A stretch of 64,000 nucleotides of DNA from an uncultured Flammeovirgaceae bacterium (GCA_937883755.1 CAKZYA010000002.1:124001-188000); one strand, 5' to 3'. Counted from the first letter of the stretch, positions 9,734 through 19,417 are shown. Numbers and translations: made by a program. The notes: generated from the letters alone by a model not told the origin.

Positions 9734-12700
9734 GCCTGACTGTATTTTGTCCATCCTAATCCATTACTATTTTTGATGCCAAACACCACGTAGTCAATAA
9801 ATACCTCGCGCTGCTCTGAACCCACATCATGACCAAATCGGTAGGCTGCCGAGTATGGCCCGACCTTAAAATAAGGAGCCCGGTTAAAGTCGTCCCAGAA
9901 TACATTTAATCCGGTATGCTGGTACAGCAGTACTCCATCAATGTAGAGGTTCAAATAGCATGTAGCGTCATTACCCCAGCGTACATCGAGCGTAAAGGTA
10001 TGCCAGTCATTGTCCCAAATCTGAGGATAGTGAATCTTGGTTCGAATGCCCGTATGCGGGTTCCCAGGCACATTGTAGTCCATGCCATAATCGGCATGAA
10101 TATTCTGGACAAAGTTGAGGTAATCCCCAATTAAACGGATACGGAAAGTAGCGTCCCGACTCCGCCCAGCCCCATCTTGTTTTAAGTCGACCAAACTACA
10201 GTCGTAGTCTTCTGCTAGGGTTGGGTGAATTGGTGGCGCGCCGTGATACACCGAGCTTGTCGCTTTTTCACTCCAGGTCGTTAGCTTCATGCGCCACTGG
10301 TAGACGTAGTTGGTGAACATATTGGCGTAACGCGGCCAACTACGATCTCCAGCCACCCTTCCATACAACGTGCTTGCATTGGGTGTTGAGGGAGGAACAA
10401 ACATCTGAATTTCCGAGCGGGAATGATTCTGCGTGTTACTATTCCTTGTGCCTCCAGATAGATTACCGTTACCATCTCGGTACTGCTTTACTTGATGGCG
10501 CGTCACAAAGCCATTTAAGCTTCCTACTACTTCCGGATCGTCGTCTTGCGTGATGACATCAATGTTTCGAAAAAACTCATGATTCATGCGAAGGCCATCA
10601 TCCGTCGTAATACCTTTATCGTATTCTACCCCTCGCTTGCCTTGAAAATCCCACCCAATAAAGTAATCAAAATTTACGGGCTGGATATACCCTTGGGCTG
10701 GACCAATGACTCCTTGTGAGAGGGTTTTTGCCCCAGCACTCATACTAGCCACAAACAGTTGATTTTGCCCTTCTTGAATAGTATACTCCTGTCCGTCCAG
10801 CGTATATTTTCCAGGCTCCAAGTCTACAATTAGCAGGTTTGTATTTGCATAATGCACGGTAAAATCGCATGAAGTCCGTGGATTATTATCTAGACTCGTT
10901 ACTATTTGGCAGCGTAAAGTTGGATGACTTACCCACCAAGAATCTGCACTGGTATTAGTGACAAAAGCAGACTCATCCACTGAGCTGCCCGAAAGTGTGA
11001 TGTAGGTTGCTATCCGGTGTAGTACGCCTGCGTAATTGCTGGTTGCTTGCCACCGGATTACCTCACCGTTTCCTTCATCGCTGTTACTCTCTGCTCCGCT
11101 ATCAGGAGACATATCTTGCCCCTGATAGCTAAAGCCTGTACTAGTCTGTACTTCCATATTAGAGGGAAGCACACCATACACATCACAGTGCTCTCCATCC
11201 CGACTTACCCGAACACGGTTATTGTCTACTGAATAGCCATGTACTGGAATTCGGATATGAAAGTCATCCACGGCGCTGGTAGGCTCTACGCGGTCAATAA
11301 CCACTACGATTGCCTGATACCCGAATGCATCTGGGAAGGTCGCCACAATACGACTAGCGTGATTAGCGCGGTCGTTGTAGATCCCTCGATCTAACCCGTC
11401 ATTCCTATAGCCTTCCGTTAAATCTAGGTGAGCACTAATGATAGATGGATTAATCTCATCGTCAAGCAAGAAACCTTTTAAATCACCATATTCCCAACCT
11501 TTTCCAGTGTCCTCAATATCGTTTAGGTAATCTGCCTGAGCATCCACATCACTGTTAGAGCGAATACCTCCGGTATTGAGGTGGTTGGAGCTTGTTCCGT
11601 TGGATGTGTTTAACCAATCTTCACTGCTGTCATACAACACAATCCCCCCTGCGCCAGATGCCCCCCGAAGCCAAGGTCTGCTATGCTTATTGAATACCCC
11701 GCTCCAGACCCCTCCAATTTTGATTAAACGCTTACCATTGACCACAATCTGAAACCGACCATCTGCCCGGTCATCATGGGCTTCAGTAGAAAGCAGGTTG
11801 TATTTAAAATCAACCTTAGACTGATTACCCACCATTGCATGGTTGTTCTGCCAAATGTATCTGCCTAATGGATTTGTCGCTTGCCAAACCAATGGCACTC
11901 CTTGTGAAAGATTTCTTGGGCTTACTTCATGCAATATCTTCCCTAGTGCAATCAGCGTTTCAACTGGCTCTTCTTGGGTGAGTCCTGCAAGCGGATTGTT
12001 GAATGAATTGTTTTCTAAGAAGTACAGAAAATACGGATCGCCATACAGCAAGAAAGCTAAGGCTACGTGGCGGTATTCGCCGTGTCCGTGCCCCCAATGC
12101 TGATCATTGGTTTCAGCATCTACCAGCATTACGCCATCGGTGCAATGCCCAAAAATATTGGAATACGCTAGGTTTCTAAGTTGATCATCTAGGAAAGTGA
12201 GATTGCTAGGCAAGAACTGCTGAAACTGCATTTGCAGTAAGTAGTAGTGCGACTGTTTTCCCCCGTAGGTGCCTTGATGGTACGCTCCCGACTGAAGAAA
12301 GTAGTTTTGGGCTTCTAAGCCCCGGTTATCATAGAGCGCATCTAAGTAGTTATTGAAGATCTCTGGCTCATCGTCGTAGAAACAAGCAGCCATCAGCCCT
12401 GCCTGCAAAAACCCAGTGGCTTGGTGCCCAGCGATATGAGAATCCGCCTGACGGGCATCAATGTCATTGCCCGGTATCTCGGAGAATTTTTCTTTGCATT
12501 TGGTACGGAACTGCGTTTTACTTGGAGTGCTACCATCAAAGAACGCACCGCAGGCTTGATAGACCAGTAAGGCTTGCGAGAGGATATTGAGCGCATCCTT
12601 ACTTTTTTCGTAATCGTTGATGCTGTCTACCCAGCTAAACGCCCGGTTGATGGCATCCCTCCCGATAGATGCATCGTTGACGATAAACGCATAGAATGCC

Positions 12701-13215
12701 TTAGCTAGTATTTCAGCCGTGCTATTGCTTTGTGCTTTCTGAGTGATCAGATTCCAATCGGCTGCATGAATAGACTTTAACCGATTCGAGCGGATTCTAC
12801 CCCAATCAAAACCGCTTAGTAGTGCTGCGCGATCTGCATTTGGGCTGTAATCCGATTTACTAGCAATTGACCGCTTATCTACCGAAAAGAAGCTATCCTC
12901 TCCGGCCTGCTGCTGAGCCTCGGTGCCTGCTGAAATCGCTTGACTCCATTCGGATTGCCCCTCAAGGTTGACCGCTCGCACCTGGATAAAGTATCCCGTG
13001 CTATACTTGAGTCCACCCACGACAATACTGTTACCCATCGTCTGACGGGTGATGGTATAGACTCCCTCCTGCTCACCTAATCGTATTTCGTGGTCTACCG
13101 CGCTACTTTGCCAAGAAATACTTATGGTATTTCGGATACCCGTAGCACTTACCGATGTAGGGGTAAGTAGTTGTTGCCGTTGCTTGTAATATTGGTAGAG
13201 CGGGACAATCATCAA
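9730..13215 (-). CDS. FN3 + heparinase II/III-like + concanavalin-type lyase-like tail protein
   Basis: 1161 residues. After a short N-terminus, residues about 17-105 form a fibronectin type III domain (ISISWQSS, LKYSTGYFIQVRAVN). Residues about 150-500 resemble the alpha-toroid of heparinase/alginate-lyase families, with SGAYHQGTYGGKQSHYY and HWGHGHGEYRHVALAF as His/Tyr-rich candidate active-site strips, and NHAMVGNQ; a beta-sandwich follows to about 830. The C-terminal ~280 residues look like a jelly-roll lyase or lectin domain (YLNLYIDGVLLYQHTG, near the end FIDYVVFG). It lacks a signal peptide, unlike the next two genes. Expected role is polysaccharide binding and depolymerisation on the phage tail. 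Confidence 0.55.
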   Translation of the reverse strand: MMIVPLYQYYKQRQQLLTPTSVSATGIRNTISISWQSSAVDHEIRLGEQEGVYTITRQTMGNSIVVGGLKYSTGYFIQVRAVNLEGQSEWSQAISAGTEAQQQAGEDSFFSVDKRSIASKSDYSPNADRAALLSGFDWGRIRSNRLKSIHAADWNLITQKAQSNSTAEILAKAFYAFIVNDASIGRDAINRAFSWVDSINDYEKSKDALNILSQALLVYQACGAFFDGSTPSKTQFRTKCKEKFSEIPGNDIDARQADSHIAGHQATGFLQAGLMAACFYDDEPEIFNNYLDALYDNRGLEAQNYFLQSGAYHQGTYGGKQSHYYLLQMQFQQFLPSNLTFLDDQLRNLAYSNIFGHCTDGVMLVDAETNDQHWGHGHGEYRHVALAFLLYGDPYFLYFLENNSFNNPLAGLTQEEPVETLIALGKILHEVSPRNLSQGVPLVWQATNPLGRYIWQNNHAMVGNQSKVDFKYNLLSTEAHDDRADGRFQIVVNGKRLIKIGGVWSGVFNKHSRPWLRGASGAGGIVLYDSSEDWLNTSNGTSSNHLNTGGIRSNSDVDAQADYLNDIEDTGKGWEYGDLKGFLLDDEINPSIISAHLDLTEGYRNDGLDRGIYNDRANHASRIVATFPDAFGYQAIVVVIDRVEPTSAVDDFHIRIPVHGYSVDNNRVRVSRDGEHCDVYGVLPSNMEVQTSTGFSYQGQDMSPDSGAESNSDEGNGEVIRWQATSNYAGVLHRIATYITLSGSSVDESAFVTNTSADSWWVSHPTLRCQIVTSLDNNPRTSCDFTVHYANTNLLIVDLEPGKYTLDGQEYTIQEGQNQLFVASMSAGAKTLSQGVIGPAQGYIQPVNFDYFIGWDFQGKRGVEYDKGITTDDGLRMNHEFFRNIDVITQDDDPEVVGSLNGFVTRHQVKQYRDGNGNLSGGTRNSNTQNHSRSEIQMFVPPSTPNASTLYGRVAGDRSWPRYANMFTNYVYQWRMKLTTWSEKATSSVYHGAPPIHPTLAEDYDCSLVDLKQDGAGRSRDATFRIRLIGDYLNFVQNIHADYGMDYNVPGNPHTGIRTKIHYPQIWDNDWHTFTLDVRWGNDATCYLNLYIDGVLLYQHTGLNVFWDDFNRAPYFKVGPYSAAYRFGHDVGSEQREVFIDYVVFGIKNSNGLGWTKYSQA

Positions 13216-14277
13216 TTAAGGGGTGATTCCACCATCTACGGGTTCTAATACAATCCAAGAAATGAAGCCAAGACCCTGGCCTGCTTGGGCGCGAACAGTA
13301 ATGGCTACGTTGCTGACTTGGGTAAAATCTAAATCAAAGCTCACAAAAGCGTTGGGATCATTTTGAGGATTATAGTTTTTAGCCGTTCCCCCTACTGATA
13401 TTTCGGTAATGCTTTGGTTGCTTTCCGAATAACCCCCTACAAACAAATCATAACTACCTGGCGGAATATTACCTAATGTGATTTGCCCCTCCATAGATGA
13501 AGTTGGTGTATCTAGGTTGTCGCTCACAAAATAGTTAGCTGCAAGCACCTGTCTAGTGGCAATCTGCCCATCACCTGGAACGTTTAGCCACTCTCTACCC
13601 CGCTCAAACGAAGTGGTTATCTCTACTGAAATACCCGTTGGATTACCCTCAATATTAGTTGCGTTTGCCGTTAATACCATTCCTTGCTGGGGAACATTTG
13701 CATCATTTGTTGTCGCATCATTCCAATCACTTGAGGCTAACGAACCGTAGCGGTTTAAATCAATCTGCACTTTACCAATATCGGTTTGCTGCTGATCGGT
13801 GGTGAATACCCAGTCTCCCTCAAGCTTTAGTGTGCCGTCTGATCTACCGAAGATGAAGCCCTCACCACCCCCTTCTAAGGTTATGGTATCCACATCAGGC
13901 TGATTCACATCAATGGTAGTAGGATTTAAAATAAGGTTGTTACCACTGCGATTTCGGATTGCAAGGCTGAAAGTAGCCGGGATGATAGAGGTTTCATTTG
14001 CACCACCGTTGGTTGCTCTTAGCGTAAAAGTAATGTCAGAGCTTATATCATCAATAGATAAAACTGAGCCAAAAAACTCATTAAAAATGTCGGTATTTTG
14101 ATTGTATACCCCTGACTTCGCCCCATAGCCAGAACCCCCACCCGCACCTGTCTGGGCTTGTATCCACGTTATCAGTGAATCGTCTAAGTCGTCTAATGTA
14201 AACCCGTTAATAGGCATGGGCGGACTGTTTGAAGTTTCTTTGGTGAATAGCGAGGTAATCCATTTAATGAAGCCCAT
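13216..14277 (-). CDS. Tail fibre/appendage protein, beta-rich
   Basis: 353 residues. Near residue 45 there is a Gly-rich hinge (GAGGGSGYGAK); the remainder is Ser/Thr/Asn/Gly-rich beta structure, and the last ~140 residues form a compact domain of the carbohydrate-binding type (LDTPTSSMEGQITLGNIPPG, FISWIVLEP). It precedes the lyase gene with no gap. Composition and place fit a fibre or adaptor; no catalytic motif is seen. Confidence 0.5.
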   Translation of the reverse strand: MGFIKWITSLFTKETSNSPPMPINGFTLDDLDDSLITWIQAQTGAGGGSGYGAKSGVYNQNTDIFNEFFGSVLSIDDISSDITFTLRATNGGANETSIIPATFSLAIRNRSGNNLILNPTTIDVNQPDVDTITLEGGGEGFIFGRSDGTLKLEGDWVFTTDQQQTDIGKVQIDLNRYGSLASSDWNDATTNDANVPQQGMVLTANATNIEGNPTGISVEITTSFERGREWLNVPGDGQIATRQVLAANYFVSDNLDTPTSSMEGQITLGNIPPGSYDLFVGGYSESNQSITEISVGGTAKNYNPQNDPNAFVSFDLDFTQVSNVAITVRAQAGQGLGFISWIVLEPVDGGITP

Positions 14278-14279
14278 CG

Positions 14280-14588
14280 CTAAGGAGATTTATCTTTCTT
14301 AGTAGATTCTGGTTTTGCGCTACGGATAGCCATTAAGATTGGGTACTTGATAATATTAGATATTTGCGCTCGCTCAACAAACTCATCCAGTTTTTTACTA
14401 CTGTCACTACTATCTAATCTAAGCTTCTTTTGATCTCGTAACTGAACGCCCCACTCATAGAATTGAATGGTGTTTTCGTGAGTGATAAAAAGCAGTTCAG
14501 CTAGTTTATCAGCCGCAATCACCGATTCTTCTGAGGGTTTTTGAGACATTGGATTTTCTAAAGCAAAGCTTAAATCGATTACAAGCAT
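14280..14588 (-). CDS. Phage late-region protein, unknown
   Basis: 102 residues, mainly helical and charged, ending in a Lys-rich tail. A second ATG at 14549 would give a protein starting MSQKPSEES; the longer version overlaps the upstream gene by 10 nt, as its neighbours do. No family recognised. It lies between head-tail completion genes and fibre genes. Confidence 0.45.
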   Translation of the reverse strand: MLVIDLSFALENPMSQKPSEESVIAADKLAELLFITHENTIQFYEWGVQLRDQKKLRLDSSDSSKKLDEFVERAQISNIIKYPILMAIRSAKPESTKKDKSP

Positions 14589-15097
14589 ACTAATTCATTT
14601 ATGATGAGTGAATAATTACCGCTATACGCGAAATACGATCGAGCCAAATTTGATAAGTCATGCCCAACCCATTCGGATTCACATACTTCGTCAAAATCTC
14701 GGTCAATAGATTCTATCCGCAAAAACTCCCCAGGTTGCACCTGTGTGTTACCCAAAGAGCGAAGCAGGTAATTGGCATATGCTTCATACGCTTTCTTACC
14801 AACCACCACGATCTTTACCGGAATATTTTCTAAGACATTTTCCCGAAAACCTCTACTTTTCTCGCTAGACTCAAACGTAGACCGACTACTCAAACGAAAG
14901 TATAGCTGTACTGGGATTTGGTCATGCAACGTTACCTTATAATCGTTATTAGATAGCGATACGGGAAAGAGTCGCCCATCTCGCTCTTGCAGCTCGCATA
15001 AGCCCCAACAGCGAATTGGAATACTATTTCCTTGATAGGTAGCTTGCTCAAGATGGTTACGCTCAATATCAGCGAATATATCGTCTAACAGCCTCAC
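14579..15097 (-). CDS. Head-tail/tail completion-region protein, unknown
   Basis: 172 residues of mixed alpha/beta character without signal peptide or membrane segment. It overlaps its upstream neighbour, a tail-completion protein, by 29 nt and its downstream neighbour by 10 nt. The position suggests a tail terminator or connector; no motif supports a more exact name. Confidence 0.45.
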   Translation of the reverse strand: MRLLDDIFADIERNHLEQATYQGNSIPIRCWGLCELQERDGRLFPVSLSNNDYKVTLHDQIPVQLYFRLSSRSTFESSEKSRGFRENVLENIPVKIVVVGKKAYEAYANYLLRSLGNTQVQPGEFLRIESIDRDFDEVCESEWVGHDLSNLARSYFAYSGNYSLIINELVCL

Positions 15098-15485
15098 TAT
15101 ACAGTTTCTCTAGTTGTCTTAACTCCTGTTTGGTGGGCCGGAATATTTTGCCGTACCGCCGTTCCAGTGCCTTACGTTTAAGCCCATTCTGGCTATTCTT
15201 AAACCCAATACCGTACTCGGCATTACTTACTTGAATCAGGCTATAGTCATTCACCAATTGCCCCGTAGCTTGCAAAATTACCTTGTTGGATGTAGGGTAA
15301 TTCTTTTTTCTGCGGGTACGTTGATAGCCTTCCGAGTATTCGCCAATACGATTGCCCTGGCTATTGCGACCTTCGTTAAATATCCGGGCTTGCATATGGG
15401 CTTGATGGGACGTTAGCACCGCTCTATCAACCCGATCATCGAGTAAGTCATCTAAAGCACGTATGTGCTGTTGTACAGTAGCCAT
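15069..15485 (-). CDS. Tail completion / virion morphogenesis protein
   Basis: 138 residues, very basic. The central IFNEGRNSQGNRIGEYSEGY followed by a Lys/Arg cluster and LQATGQLVNDY and YGIGFKN resembles the phage virion morphogenesis (Mu gpG-like) and HK97 gp10-like tail completion families, which act at the head-tail joint. Assigned on pattern memory and on its place two genes downstream of the capsid gene. Confidence 0.6.
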   Translation of the reverse strand: MATVQQHIRALDDLLDDRVDRAVLTSHQAHMQARIFNEGRNSQGNRIGEYSEGYQRTRRKKNYPTSNKVILQATGQLVNDYSLIQVSNAEYGIGFKNSQNGLKRKALERRYGKIFRPTKQELRQLEKLYSEAVRRYIR

Positions 15486-15497
15486 TTAAGATGCAGA

Positions 15498-16028
15498 TTA
15501 TGGTAAATCGTATACTTCGTAGATGCTTGGTATTTTAAAGAAACACTCATCATCTTGGCTAATGTCAATACCCCGAATCGCGGCTTGCAGCTTAATAGGA
15601 AGTTCTTTTTCAAAATCTTCTAAAAGCTCTTTCCCCCGGTCTATATCAATCAAGGTAAAGCTATTCACTCGGCTACTATGCAGTCGTTCTTTGAGCACTT
15701 CAATACCAATCCGATACAGAAAAGGATAGGTCAATTCACTGCGATACTTGGTTGTAAATACCTCGCTTGTGCATCTTGTCTTATATCCAATATTGTGCAA
15801 GCCTGATTTTAAATCAAGCATAAACACATTGGCTGCTCTTCGCTCAATAATCTGCCAAACATCGTATGCTGAAGTGATTTGATTAGCCTCTTCGCCTTCA
15901 TAGTTGAACTCTTTGACACTATCGATCTGCACAAAGGAAAGACCGGGTAGTTCATCTATGTATAGACCGCTACCCGGATCAATATCCGTTCCGCGTAAAC
16001 CAACCCAACCAATCAGATCGCTAACCAT
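15498..16028 (-). CDS. Head-tail connector-region protein, unknown
   Basis: 176 residues. The N-terminus (DLIGWVGLRG, then LYIDELPGLSFVQIDSV) is followed by mostly helical sequence with a few Cys. Such proteins stand between capsid and tail completion genes in Bacteroidota phages, where adaptor proteins are expected. I do not recognise a named family. Confidence 0.45.
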   Translation of the reverse strand: MVSDLIGWVGLRGTDIDPGSGLYIDELPGLSFVQIDSVKEFNYEGEEANQITSAYDVWQIIERRAANVFMLDLKSGLHNIGYKTRCTSEVFTTKYRSELTYPFLYRIGIEVLKERLHSSRVNSFTLIDIDRGKELLEDFEKELPIKLQAAIRGIDISQDDECFFKIPSIYEVYDLP

Positions 16029-16030
16029 CC

Positions 16031-16564
16031 CTAGGTCGTAAATACCCCGGGAGGCACATCGCTAATCTCAGGAGTATTGGCATCACTCCACGTTACTTGC
16101 ACGTCCCACTCTGTTTCTGAGTTGATTGACTCATCTACGGGAGGCTGCCCATCAATAGAACAAGCCACATTTACATAATAGAGTGAATCGTAATTCCCTA
16201 CGACAAACGCTATTTTAAACGAAGACGAATAACGAAGTGCATTCCAGAACCCGTGATTTCCTTTCACATAGTTGGTGAAAAAATTCATGGTATGACTCGC
16301 TCCTACCGTTTTAGTATCCTGCGTTCCTCGCGATGGGGCAGTAACCGCAGAGGCGCGAGGATATGAACCTCTAGTCTCTTTGAACAAGATAATATTTCCA
16401 TCAATCACATCTTGATTCCACTCAGTAGCATCGGTAATATCGACAAATGCTTTACTGATAGGAATTAAGGCAACTGCTACAATTCTACCCGCCAAAAAAC
16501 AATCGGCGGCATTGATTAGGTAGGCGGGTAATGCCCCGCCCGATAATGTTACACAAGTAGCCAT
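16031..16564 (-). CDS. Probable tail-tube-like or capsid-associated protein
   Basis: 177 residues, beta-rich. It follows the major capsid gene by 13 nt. A protein of this size and secondary structure next to the capsid gene could be a major tail protein or a capsid decoration protein; the segment NFFTNYVKGNHGFWNALRYS and a C-terminal Ig-like portion do not decide. The name is inferred from context. Confidence 0.4.
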   Translation of the reverse strand: MATCVTLSGGALPAYLINAADCFLAGRIVAVALIPISKAFVDITDATEWNQDVIDGNIILFKETRGSYPRASAVTAPSRGTQDTKTVGASHTMNFFTNYVKGNHGFWNALRYSSSFKIAFVVGNYDSLYYVNVACSIDGQPPVDESINSETEWDVQVTWSDANTPEISDVPPGVFTT

Positions 16565-16577
16565 AACTCAAATAAGA

Positions 16578-17666
16578 TTATACTGCTTGAGTAACATTGT
16601 AGCCGAATAGCCCAGTAGTACCATTCACAAAAGCGTCGGTTCCGTTCAATGCAGCAGGGATTACAAATAGGTCAAAGTACAACCACCACTTAATAGTCCA
16701 AGCACCCTGGCGGCCACCACTCGCACAGTTCTTATCCCACATCAAGGTGTAATCGTAATCGATAGTTGCTATCTCAGGATCCGGCATGGTACCGTAGACA
16801 GTGTCACCAATTACATCAGCAAACCGTCCTCGGTTCATGTTGTAAGTGTAATACTGAGCTACTCCAGGGGTTTGCACAAGTACGCGGTCAGCCCCCGCCA
16901 ATGCAGTTGTCGCGGTTTGATCTTTAAAGAAAGGAACACCTTCACTTTTTTCTAAAACCTGCCCTAAATCTTGCCCTGCGTCATTGGCTGCACCAATATC
17001 TAGCTGCTGAAGATAGTTCCGATACTTACCTAATCCAAAAATTGCCCCACCTTCGTTGTAACCCATGTCTTCCATGTCATTCTGGATTTTCATGTACATG
17101 GTAGGCTTAGGGACGCCGTTTGCATCTAGTAACTCAACATCTACATACGCCCCAGCAACGGCAATGTTAGGTACATTCGTTCCGATTGCCCCGCCAGCAG
17201 CAGCCAATAACTTCTGGTTGATGTTGGTACGTAAAGCTCGAGAATATTGCAAGAAATGATCTTGAATAAAATCTTGATGAGAGACATTCCCTTCAATGAC
17301 TTGCCGCATGTACTCATTTTCAATGGTTGCTTTCGCTTCTACGTATAAGGTGGGCGCGGTAGAAACAATACCTCGTTGCCATTCCGGGCCTTTTGAGCAG
17401 TCAGAAGCCGCAGGATCGTCAGTTACTACCCCATCGCTGATGCGTGGGAAGTACTTTAAGGTAACCCCTCGGTATTCGCCGTCTTGCGATTGATCTTGAT
17501 AAGATCGATTAAGCTCTAAGGTGTTAAGGCTAGAAGAAAGATATTCTAAATAGCCGATTTTTTTACGTCGGGCAGCCCCTGTGGCTGTTGTAGGGATATA
17601 CCCATTAATGTCTCCCTGCATCTCTTGTAGGCGAGCTGCAATAGCAGGAGTGGTAATAAGTGCCAT
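16578..17666 (-). CDS. Major capsid protein
   Basis: 362 residues, within the usual HK97-fold size. The sequence begins with a helical arm (ARLQEMQGDINGY), has a spine-helix-like stretch (LRTNINQKLLAAAGGAIG), and ends in beta strands around WTIKWWLYFDLFVIPAALN. It follows the scaffold gene by 26 nt, and portal and MuF genes lie upstream in the same operon, which is the classical head-gene order. Assigned by position, size and composition. Confidence 0.7.
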   Translation of the reverse strand: MALITTPAIAARLQEMQGDINGYIPTTATGAARRKKIGYLEYLSSSLNTLELNRSYQDQSQDGEYRGVTLKYFPRISDGVVTDDPAASDCSKGPEWQRGIVSTAPTLYVEAKATIENEYMRQVIEGNVSHQDFIQDHFLQYSRALRTNINQKLLAAAGGAIGTNVPNIAVAGAYVDVELLDANGVPKPTMYMKIQNDMEDMGYNEGGAIFGLGKYRNYLQQLDIGAANDAGQDLGQVLEKSEGVPFFKDQTATTALAGADRVLVQTPGVAQYYTYNMNRGRFADVIGDTVYGTMPDPEIATIDYDYTLMWDKNCASGGRQGAWTIKWWLYFDLFVIPAALNGTDAFVNGTTGLFGYNVTQAV

Positions 17667-17692
17667 GAAATTTTAATGATTGCGAAAAGATG

Positions 17693-18625
17693 TTATGCAG
17701 ACAGTTGTATGTTTTTCCGCTTTCTCTTTTCTAGTTGTTCTTTTTGTAGGCTATTTAAGCCTGACATGTCCACGGCTGGCGGTGGATTTTTGCCGTTGGG
17801 AATAATGGTCTTAGGATCGCTTTTCTTGGTAAAATCCTTGAAAGCCTCCTGTGCCCAATCATCAAAATTGACAGCTTGTCCCGCCTTGTGAAACTTCAGT
17901 TCGGGATTTTCTTTATCCCGCAGCTCCAGAGCTTTAGCCTCTGAATTGTAGATGAGGTTGGCGACTTGTTGAGCCTGCTCGAATTTCTTATCAATAATCA
18001 TTGACTTGAATTCGTCATTGTCATACGCATCCGCCCAGGTGAGAAGCATCGCGTGCTCCCCAAATTTATCTTTGGTTTTTGAGAGAATATTCTCCCGGTC
18101 TTTCTCTTCTAATTTTTGCTGAAACTCGACTTCTTTCTCTTGAAGGGTCTTGGCAAACTCTTTATTCTTGTCTAGAATATCTTCGTGCTTGGCGATTAAC
18201 TCATCATATTTCGCTTTCAACGCCTCATCGTCTCCACCCTTGGCTAACTGTTTATCAATTTCTAGCTTCCGGTCATCCATGAATTTTTCAAATTCACGCT
18301 GGCGGTCACTGGCATTGTCCAGCTTTTCTATTTTAGCTACTTGCTCTTCACTCAAATAGGTTTTCGCCAGTCTGAGTTGCGAGCTTTCGAAGTTGTCAAG
18401 AATATTTTTCTTGTGGATTTTGTGGAAATGATCTTTGAAATGCTTATGCAATTCAGGGTGTTCTTTCGCCCCGCTTAGTGAAATCGTATTGCCAATAAGC
18501 GTATTCGCATTATCTTCGCTTCCCTCAACATCTAACGCAGTAATTGCTCCAGAGCCCGCTAAGGTTTTGAGTTCATCGTTATTTAAGCTATTGGCAATGC
18601 CTGCCAGAAATCCAGATAATTTCAT
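17693..18625 (-). CDS. Capsid scaffolding protein
   Basis: 310 residues, highly charged and Lys/Glu/Asp-rich with a long central coiled coil (about residues 125-185) and a basic C-terminal tail (KEQLEKRKRKNI). This is the classic profile of a phage scaffold, which organises capsid subunits from inside and leaves before DNA packaging. The gene lies immediately before the major capsid gene. No protease motif is visible. Confidence 0.65.
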   Translation of the reverse strand: MKLSGFLAGIANSLNNDELKTLAGSGAITALDVEGSEDNANTLIGNTISLSGAKEHPELHKHFKDHFHKIHKKNILDNFESSQLRLAKTYLSEEQVAKIEKLDNASDRQREFEKFMDDRKLEIDKQLAKGGDDEALKAKYDELIAKHEDILDKNKEFAKTLQEKEVEFQQKLEEKDRENILSKTKDKFGEHAMLLTWADAYDNDEFKSMIIDKKFEQAQQVANLIYNSEAKALELRDKENPELKFHKAGQAVNFDDWAQEAFKDFTKKSDPKTIIPNGKNPPPAVDMSGLNSLQKEQLEKRKRKNIQLSA

Positions 18626-18631
18626 ATAGTG

Positions 18632-19120
18632 TTATTTACCGCAACCTTCACAAGGTGCTTCTGATGTCTTTGCTTTAGCCCCAGCAAACTGAGAGCCTTC
18701 AGGAAAGGTAAGTTCTGACTCGGGTCTCCGAATGATTTGCCGGATCTGATATTCCGTCAACCGTCGCCACGCTTTGTTGGCGTAGCACAAGTGGAATACT
18801 TGCCCACCTTTAGCTTCTTGTACCACATCGTAATTGACGGGCTTTTCTAACTGAATAGTTTTCCCAAACACTGTTTTTAGAACAACAAATTCTTTTTGCT
18901 CACCTTCTTCATTGGCTGGCGGTGGAGCTTCTACTGAAGCTACTTCTTCGGGAGCTCCTTGGGTTGGCTCACCTTCAATGTCTTGGTTAAAGGTTTCTGC
19001 CTGAGATGCTTCGTAAGCCTTCATTTCAGCCACTAACTCGGCTTTCTTTTTACTTTTATCGGCTTCAAAGCCCATCACGGCTTTATATTCATCTAAAAAC
19101 GCTTTTGAGAAATTTGCCAT
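18632..19120 (-). CDS. Head-module protein with C-terminal Cys pair, unknown
   Basis: 162 residues. An acidic, Pro/Glu-rich linker (about 45-75) separates a helical N-terminus from a C-terminal globular part that ends APCEGCGK, a CxxC pair. It starts the capsid sub-operon, 6 nt before the scaffold gene. The function is not recognised; the Cys pair could bind metal or be redox-active. Confidence 0.45.
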   Translation of the reverse strand: MANFSKAFLDEYKAVMGFEADKSKKKAELVAEMKAYEASQAETFNQDIEGEPTQGAPEEVASVEAPPPANEEGEQKEFVVLKTVFGKTIQLEKPVNYDVVQEAKGGQVFHLCYANKAWRRLTEYQIRQIIRRPESELTFPEGSQFAGAKAKTSEAPCEGCGK

Positions 19121-19198
19121 CGTTAGCGGGTCTAAATTTTTGATTTCTACTAATTTGATGGGATTTTTTTAGAAGTGAGGCAATGTTCGTATATTAAC

Positions 19199-19215
19199 CG
19201 TATGATTATCATATG
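19199..19215. promoter_or_regulatory. Imperfect palindrome, candidate operator
   Basis: The 17-bp sequence CGTATGATTATCATATG is an imperfect palindrome (7 of 8 arm positions on each side pair apart from two mismatches) ending 16 bp before the ATG of the small RHH-like gene. Dimeric RHH proteins bind such sites and often regulate themselves. Inferred only. Confidence 0.35.
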
Positions 19216-19231
19216 AAAACAATATGACAAA

Positions 19232-19417
19232 ATGGAAGAACGAATTAATGTGGACAAATCAAAGGCAGTAAATCTGCCTACCCAGATCATACCAGAGTCA
19301 AGAAGTTGGATGGAGTGCGTAAAGGATAAAACCCGGATTAGCTATAACCAACTGGTTAATGATGGGCTTCGGTTGCTGAGAAAGCAGTATGAACGGGAGG
19401 ATGTCTGTGAGTGTTAA
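19232..19417 (+). CDS. Small RHH-like DNA-binding protein
   Basis: 61 residues. The C-terminal half, ISYNQLVNDGLRLLRKQYER, resembles helix 2 of ribbon-helix-helix (CopG/Arc) proteins, preceded by a strand-like NLPTQIIPES. It is one of only two plus-strand genes inside the late operon, and its stop is immediately adjacent (19417/19418) to the stop of a minus-strand ORF, so both reading frames end at the same boundary. It could be a local repressor or a lone antitoxin; no toxin gene is seen beside it. Confidence 0.5.
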   Translation: MEERINVDKSKAVNLPTQIIPESRSWMECVKDKTRISYNQLVNDGLRLLRKQYEREDVCEC

